A stretch of 64,000 nt of DNA from Kibdelosporangium aridum (lineage in GTDB: Bacteria; Actinomycetota; Actinomycetes; Mycobacteriales; Pseudonocardiaceae), in assembly GCF_900176515.1 (NCBI RefSeq), contig NZ_FWXV01000002.1, positions 124,001 through 188,000 on the forward strand, read 5' to 3'. The translations under genes and the position numbers were made by a program. This document shows positions 60,601 through 64,000 of the stretch, one piece after another (positions within the stretch are counted from its first letter, which is position 1; the number at the start of each line of letters is the position of its first letter). Below the pieces are notes generated by a model that saw only the letters and a list, made by a program, of their open reading frames with translations, made no database searches and was not told the DNA's origin.

Positions 60601-60940
60601 GCAACGTCACCTTGAGGTAATCGACGTCCTTCTCGACGGACTTGACGTTCGCACCGATCGACCGCAGCTCGTTGGCGGCCGCGTCGGCACGCCCCTTCTC
60701 GGCGGCGACGAGGACTGTGACGGACTGCTTGCCCGCCTTCTCCGCCTCGGCGACCAAGGCGCGGTCCCGGGAGTCAAGCGTCTTCTCGTTGGCGGGCACC
60801 GGCTGTTCCGGTGCGGGTGGTTGCGCGGCGAGCGCTGCCGCGGGCACCGCAAGGCCGAGCGTGGCGGTGCTGAACGCGAGCACCGCCAACCCAGCGCATC
60901 TGCCCCACGTGAATCGGGGAAGTGGAGATCGTGATGTCAC
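57659..60940 (-). CDS. Large secreted subtilisin-like protease (S8)
   Basis: A 1093-residue exported protease. It has a Sec signal (FTWGRCAGLAVLAFSTATLGLAV), an inhibitor-type propeptide (KSVEKDVDYLKVTLPPGKA), and a catalytic domain with Asp in VAVLDSGVDLDHP, a large insertion of about 150 residues, His in AAHGSHVAGI, Asn in FISSGNSGS and Ser in NGTSMAAPQATGAA. The last 450 residues are beta-rich and include a CFHATTG-like Cys pair (FNCTTGTC). Such enzymes resemble the long Streptomyces subtilases with C-terminal domains. GTG 60940 is preferred, with AAGGG 7 nt upstream; ATG 60955 is the alternative. It is monocistronic. Confidence 0.93.
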   Translation of the reverse strand: MTSRSPLPRFTWGRCAGLAVLAFSTATLGLAVPAAALAAQPPAPEQPVPANEKTLDSRDRALVAEAEKAGKQSVTVLVAAEKGRADAAANELRSIGANVKSVEKDVDYLKVTLPPGKARQAAKLDAVRAIDVDGLIARDEPGTGTDGMTNPIPQPAPGPNTPRDNPYLPTGDTKAAQFGQVFPFWDGKGVLVAVLDSGVDLDHPALAKTSSGERKIVDWYNANSPDSGDSTWVAMSQQTFTGTFTAAGRTWTAPATGGPYSIGVFNENAGVNDFANAASEIGGDVNRDGDKADRFGVLQDVATKQVRVDLNGNGNFTDDTALIDYKVKQDVGHFGTDNPATPGVRESVPFVVQTDKSVYGTEDTPFVGLGIAAAAHGSHVAGITSGNAILDGKMAGAAPGAKLMAIKACLSTPSCTDSGLTDGVLYAARNGADVVNISIGGLPPLNDGNSARAQIYNRVIAQFNIQLFISSGNSGSGANTVGDPSVATDAVSVGSYVTRETWLRNYGSETAKKEGLHPYSSRGPREDGGFKPNIIAPGSAISSIPLWQAAQPLPGTFTLPNGYAHFNGTSMAAPQATGAAALLVSAYKATHGGKRPSMVALRNAIYSSARFIDGVGAYEQGNGLFDVFGAFFHLAANPNPDAVSSSVEVNTVLEGFLPKPGVGVGIHDREGVVQGKQYTRTYTFTRTSGSDRTVPYRLKWIGNDGTFSSPDKVNLPLNKPVTFDVKVNPRNTGVHSAVLELDNPFTSGTDTQLLNTVFVAQQFDAGNKFTVSHSGKIDRNQTKNFWVNVPQGTTGLKIDLAGGGEAAGAGQVRFIRVDPRGIPIDVTSTTNCYNPNAGAGCSTGSPTTRTVNNPMPGVWEFYVEARRTSDTASAPFSVTATAITTKISPNPDVVESLQAGVPLARNYTVTNSAAAFNGRLVGGPLSSALQERPNIAHLAQQQRQINVLPGSTSLRVAIGNTSDIGADLDLFLFNCTTGTCVLTAQSADADSEESVSVPNPAAGVWISLVDGFAVPAGTTDFDYQDVFSSPQLGTLAINDTDAQRLTGATWNASGTVTAASVPPAGRKLRGELTVRTSDGGIVGNGTIQINAVT

Positions 60941-61021
60941 AGCCAAACCCTTCATGGGGATCGTGGCAAAGAACTGCCACCAGAGCACATCCCCGCGAAG
61001 CGGTATAGACAATCAGACAAC

Positions 61022-61062
61022 TGGCCTATTCCACGTAGTCCACATTGGCCTGTTCGGCGTAG
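61022..61062. repeat. Direct repeat upstream of the large subtilase
   Basis: TGGCCTATTCCACGTAG (61022-61038) and TGGCCTGTTCGGCGTAG (61046-61062) match at 14 of 17 positions with a 24-bp period, within the subtilase promoter region. A regulator-binding role is likely but unproven. Confidence 0.55.
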
Positions 61063-61144
61063 CACGGTGAAACATGACGCGTACCCGATCTCGATACCGT
61101 AACGACCCTGCTACTCGACCACGGTCCGCATTCGAGCGTGTGCG

Positions 61145-62626
61145 CTACGAAGCGGTGGTCAGCATTTGCGGAACACCGAACCACGTAGCCAATTCCTCAC
61201 GCAGTCCACTCAGGACACCGTCGCCCGCCCACACGACATAGCCGTCCGACCGGACGAGGAGCACGTCCGCATGCGCATACGGCGATTCAACTTCGACTAC
61301 GTCGACGCGGTCGTTCCACTCCGCCGCAATGTCCTTGAGTGCGGGGTTTCGGGCGAAATCCACCAGTACCGGCCGCGCGTCCCGCAACTGCTCGATGGGC
61401 ACCGCATCCGGTACGAACCTTCCGGCCAGCGAGTGGTTCGTCCCCGTCGGATAGCGAATGTCCGACCCCGCCATGGTTTCCGCGATGTGCGCGGCAACGT
61501 CCACCTTGGCCATCAGCTCGGTGAAGAACGCACGCAACGCGGTGACCTCCGGCCCAGGACCAGTCAGCGCGGACTGCGCCTGGGTGTGCAGGACAACCCG
61601 TTCGGCGGCTGGACGCCGTTCGGCTTCATAGGTATCAAGCAATCCGTCCGGCGCCCAGCCGTTGACGTGCGCGGCCAGTTTCCAAGCGAGGTTGGCCGCG
61701 TCCTGCAGGCCGAGGTTCAGGCCAGGGCCGCCCATCGCGGAATGCACGTGTGCCGCGTCGCCGATCAGGAACACCCGGCCGTCGCGGTACTTCTCAGCTA
61801 TCCGGGTATTGCCGCCGGATGTCCGGCGCAGCAGGTGCGGGCCGTCCCCGCTCGGCTCCCCGATCGGCACGTCCGCGCCGAGCACCCGGTGAACGCTCTG
61901 CCGCAGTTCGTCGATGGTCATCGCAGTGTCGTCCGCTGGATCCCATTCAACGGTCACCACCATCGGTTTGCCCTGCTCCAGCTCGATGTGGAAGAACACG
62001 CCGTGCTCGGTGCGGGTGTGCACGCCTGGCGGAATCCGGCCGAAGCCGGGCACGTCGAGTTGTCCGTCGACGAGTTCGGGCAGCGTCACATGCGCCACCC
62101 GGACCACACCTTTCTCCGTGGACACACCGGGGAAGTCGATCCCGGCGAGCTTGCGGACCGTGCTGTGGCCACCGTCCGCGCCGACAAGGAAGTCCGCACT
62201 CAGCCGGTACTCCCCTTGCGGGCCACGGACCTCGATGTCCACTCCGGACTCGTCCGAAGTGAACGCGACGACCTCGTGTCCGCGCCGGATCTCCACCCCG
62301 AGCTCGAGCGCCCGCTCCTCCAGCACCTGCTCAAGCCGCCGTTGCGGCACAGGCAGAATCGTCAACGGGTTGTCGTCGAGTGCGCTCAGATCCAGCGGCA
62401 GCATGCCGAACATGAAGCCCGGTGTCCGGAATGGAGTCTCGCTGCCCAGGCGCGGCAGCAAGCCGCGGCGGTGCAGCAGCCGGACCACTTGGCCGACCAT
62501 GCCGTTGGCCTTGGGTTCCTGGCTTCGTTCGGGCAGTCTCTCCAGCACGACCGGACGTACCCCGGCCAGCGCCAGCTCGCAGCCGAGCATCAGGCCGTTC
62601 GGCCCGCCCCCAGCGATCGCGATCAT
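61145..62626 (-). CDS. FAD-dependent aromatic monooxygenase-like protein
   Basis: A 493-residue class A flavoprotein monooxygenase. The dinucleotide fold is IAIAGGGPNGLMLGCELALAGVRPVVLERL; the DG motif is FLVGADGGHSTVRKLAGIDFPG and the second FAD motif is RVFLIGDAAHVHSAMGGPGLNLGLQDAANLAWKLA. The C-terminal thioredoxin-like 90 residues are those of the PgaE/Rox type. These hydroxylate aromatic compounds or polyketides; the substrate here is unknown. ATG 62626 overlaps the TetR stop by 4 nt, so repressor and enzyme are co-translated. It could act in antibiotic modification or aromatic detoxification. Confidence 0.9.
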   Translation of the reverse strand: MIAIAGGGPNGLMLGCELALAGVRPVVLERLPERSQEPKANGMVGQVVRLLHRRGLLPRLGSETPFRTPGFMFGMLPLDLSALDDNPLTILPVPQRRLEQVLEERALELGVEIRRGHEVVAFTSDESGVDIEVRGPQGEYRLSADFLVGADGGHSTVRKLAGIDFPGVSTEKGVVRVAHVTLPELVDGQLDVPGFGRIPPGVHTRTEHGVFFHIELEQGKPMVVTVEWDPADDTAMTIDELRQSVHRVLGADVPIGEPSGDGPHLLRRTSGGNTRIAEKYRDGRVFLIGDAAHVHSAMGGPGLNLGLQDAANLAWKLAAHVNGWAPDGLLDTYEAERRPAAERVVLHTQAQSALTGPGPEVTALRAFFTELMAKVDVAAHIAETMAGSDIRYPTGTNHSLAGRFVPDAVPIEQLRDARPVLVDFARNPALKDIAAEWNDRVDVVEVESPYAHADVLLVRSDGYVVWAGDGVLSGLREELATWFGVPQMLTTAS

Positions 62627-63219
62627 GGTTCTCCTCCTCGTTTCAGGTAACCCAGCGCCTGCCGGATCAGCGGGCCCAACGGCACCAAGGGATCGGCGTT
62701 CATCCACTGTTGCTGCGCGGTGCTGCATGCCGCGCCGACCGCACCTGCGATCACGCGTGGATACATGTCCTGCTCCACGTCCGTGCCGAGGCGCTCAGCG
62801 ATCGCCTCGGCCAGCGCGCGCGTCATCGCCGCGTCGGCTTTGAGGTACTCGGCCGTCAGCAACGGCGAGCTCACCAGCTCCCGTACGCCCTCGGTCCATG
62901 CCTTGTCGGGCGGCGTTGTCTCGTCGTCATTGCCGTAGATCGCAAGCACGGCATGCTCGATCGACTCCCAGAACGGTTCGTCCCGCGGACGTTCCCGCAG
63001 GATGTCCCCGATCCGCACCATCCGGTCCAGCTCACGCCAGACGATCGCCTCGTACTTGCTCGAGAAGTAGTTGTTGAAGGTCCGCGGCGACACGCCCGCG
63101 GCCGTCGCGATGTCCTCGACCAGCACGTTCTCGATGCCACGCTCGACCGCGAGGCGCAACGCCTCCCAGCTGAGCGCCTCGCGTGTGGCCCGCTTCTTGC
63201 TTTCTCTCAGCCCTGACAC
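62623..63219 (-). CDS. TetR-family transcriptional regulator
   Basis: A 198-residue TetR protein. HTH residues 14-58: WEALRLAVERGIENVLVEDIATAAGVSPRTFNNYFSSKYEAIV. A helical ligand domain follows. The GTG at 63219 is the simplest start (GLRESKKRATREAL leads into the HTH); an adjacent GTG at 63222 and further in-frame codons exist, none with a strong RBS. It is the first gene of the monooxygenase pair and is divergent from the acyl-CoA dehydrogenase-like gene, so it may control both directions. Confidence 0.88.
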   Translation of the reverse strand: MSGLRESKKRATREALSWEALRLAVERGIENVLVEDIATAAGVSPRTFNNYFSSKYEAIVWRELDRMVRIGDILRERPRDEPFWESIEHAVLAIYGNDDETTPPDKAWTEGVRELVSSPLLTAEYLKADAAMTRALAEAIAERLGTDVEQDMYPRVIAGAVGAACSTAQQQWMNADPLVPLGPLIRQALGYLKRGGEP

Positions 63220-63328
63220 CACCCGAGACTGCCAGAAAGATGCGCGACACGCAAGTTTTCTTTTCGCGCAGGTTTCGCGAGGTGGACAGGGCACGGCATA
63301 GGCGCAGATGCCCAGTACCGTTTCGGCC

Positions 63329-64000
63329 ATGACGGACTGGATCGGCTTGGCCGAGGAGGTGGCCGCGCGGCTGAAGGCGGACGCGGCCGAACGGGACCGG
63401 GCGAACCGGCCACCGACCGCGGAGGTCGACCTGCTGCGTTCCTCCGGCCTGCTGGCCGCCGAGGAGGCAGCCGACGCGGTGACCAGGATCATCTCCGCGG
63501 CCGACGCGTCGATCGGGCATCTGATCGGGTACCACTACCTGCACCTTTGGCGCGCCGAGCTGTTCGACAACCCGTCAGCCGCGGCGCGGATGCGGGCCGA
63601 CAGGGACTGGTTCTGGTCGGGCGTGAGCAACCCGCTCGACGCCGCGCTGGAGCTGACGCCCACTTCGGACGGCTTCATCGTCAACGGCCGCAAGACTTTC
63701 GCGACCGGCGCATCGGTGGCCGACCGGCTGGTCGTCTCGGCGACCCGAGTGGACACCGACGAGAAGATCACGTTCACAGTGGACGCCAAGGCCGACGGGA
63801 TCTCGTATCCGTCCGACTGGGACAACACCGGCCAGCGGCTGACCGCCAGCGGCGGCATCGTCTTCGAGAACGTCGCCGTCGACGCCCAGGATGTGCTCGG
63901 CGCACAGCCCGCCGACTCAATCCGGCTTTCCCTTGCGGCATTGGGTTTCCAGCTCGCGCTGACCCAGATCTACGTGGGCATCGCGGCGGGCGCGCTGGCC
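63329..64000 (+). CDS. Acyl-CoA dehydrogenase-like flavoprotein (DszC/SfnB type), partial
   Basis: The window ends within this gene; 224 codons are present without a stop. It begins MTDWIGLAEEVAARLKADAAERDRANRPP and shows the acyl-CoA dehydrogenase core: GHLIGYHYLHLW, WSGVSNPL, GFIVNGRKTFATGA and DWDNTGQRLTASG. The short middle motifs match the DszC/SfnB branch, flavin-dependent monooxygenases for sulfur compounds or related N-hydroxylases, rather than fatty-acid enzymes. It is divergent from the TetR and the FAD monooxygenase. Confidence 0.8.
   Translation, partial: MTDWIGLAEEVAARLKADAAERDRANRPPTAEVDLLRSSGLLAAEEAADAVTRIISAADASIGHLIGYHYLHLWRAELFDNPSAAARMRADRDWFWSGVSNPLDAALELTPTSDGFIVNGRKTFATGASVADRLVVSATRVDTDEKITFTVDAKADGISYPSDWDNTGQRLTASGGIVFENVAVDAQDVLGAQPADSIRLSLAALGFQLALTQIYVGIAAGALA

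Noticed and set aside
59168..60934. Plus-strand 588-codon frame opposite the large subtilase
   Set aside because: Arg/Gly/Val-rich shadow; the subtilase catalytic triad is on the other strand.
61145..64000. Start of a polyketide or antibiotic cluster, suggested by the FAD monooxygenase
   Set aside because: No synthase, carrier protein or tailoring set is present in the visible DNA; a lone monooxygenase/TetR pair is not enough.

Overview
The window is high-GC chromosomal DNA from an actinomycete, most likely a filamentous member of the Pseudonocardiaceae or a close relative. The grounds are GTG/TTG starts with purine-rich ribosome binding sites, an NB-ARC/TPR regulator, two large LuxR-type ATPase regulators, an XRE/DUF397 pair, an ECF42 sigma factor with its DGPF partner, a DUF3516 helicase, and several Tat/Sec-exported hydrolases. 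The genus cannot be settled from the sequence. I see no rRNA, tRNA, CRISPR array, insertion sequence or phage module.

Layout. 1-8.8 kb: a TPR regulator, a cold-shock protein, rarD overlapping an 881-aa LuxR-type ATPase, a LysR regulator divergent from a degenerate HAD-like protein, and a lipoprotein. 8.9-13 kb: a metallo-beta-lactamase-fold hydrolase directly downstream of a fused endonuclease Q/UvrD helicase. 13-17.9 kb: a Tat-exported GH29 fucosidase, a TetR with a perfect 19-bp operator and a Cys/His-rich miniprotein, and a two-component system divergent from a membrane protein. 17.9-20.4 kb: an SDR/QueA-like/carboxymuconolactone decarboxylase operon divergent from soxR across a SoxR box. 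20.4-23 kb: an acidic unknown protein, then DGPF protein/ECF42 sigma with a recognisable promoter. 23-29 kb: hemerythrin protein, XRE/DUF397, glyoxalase, two small paralogues and the DUF3516 helicase. 29-37 kb: M28 peptidase, an APH-like kinase and a four-gene peptide ABC transporter. 37-44 kb: aldo/keto reductase/TetR, a second two-component system, a frameshifted membrane-protein gene and a second LuxR-type ATPase. 44-47.5 kb: two tandem subtilases, the second frameshifted. 47.5-52 kb: a probable glutarate catabolism module (class III aminotransferase, gcdH, family III CoA-transferase, GntR). 52-61 kb: Ser/Thr kinase, GH9 cellulase, a secreted three-repeat protein, an AA10 LPMO with a DasR-like site and a large subtilase. 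61-64 kb: an FAD monooxygenase/TetR pair divergent from an acyl-CoA dehydrogenase-like gene that runs off the window.

How it works together: most units are small regulator-plus-target modules with visible operators (SoxR, two TetR sites, GntR, ECF42 promoter). A second theme is secreted polymer breakdown (GH29, GH9, LPMO, three subtilases, M28) coupled to peptide import. The most unusual items are the EndoQ-UvrD fusion, the SoxR-controlled operon containing a divergent QueA, the HAD-fold protein without catalytic aspartates, and two reading-frame breaks.
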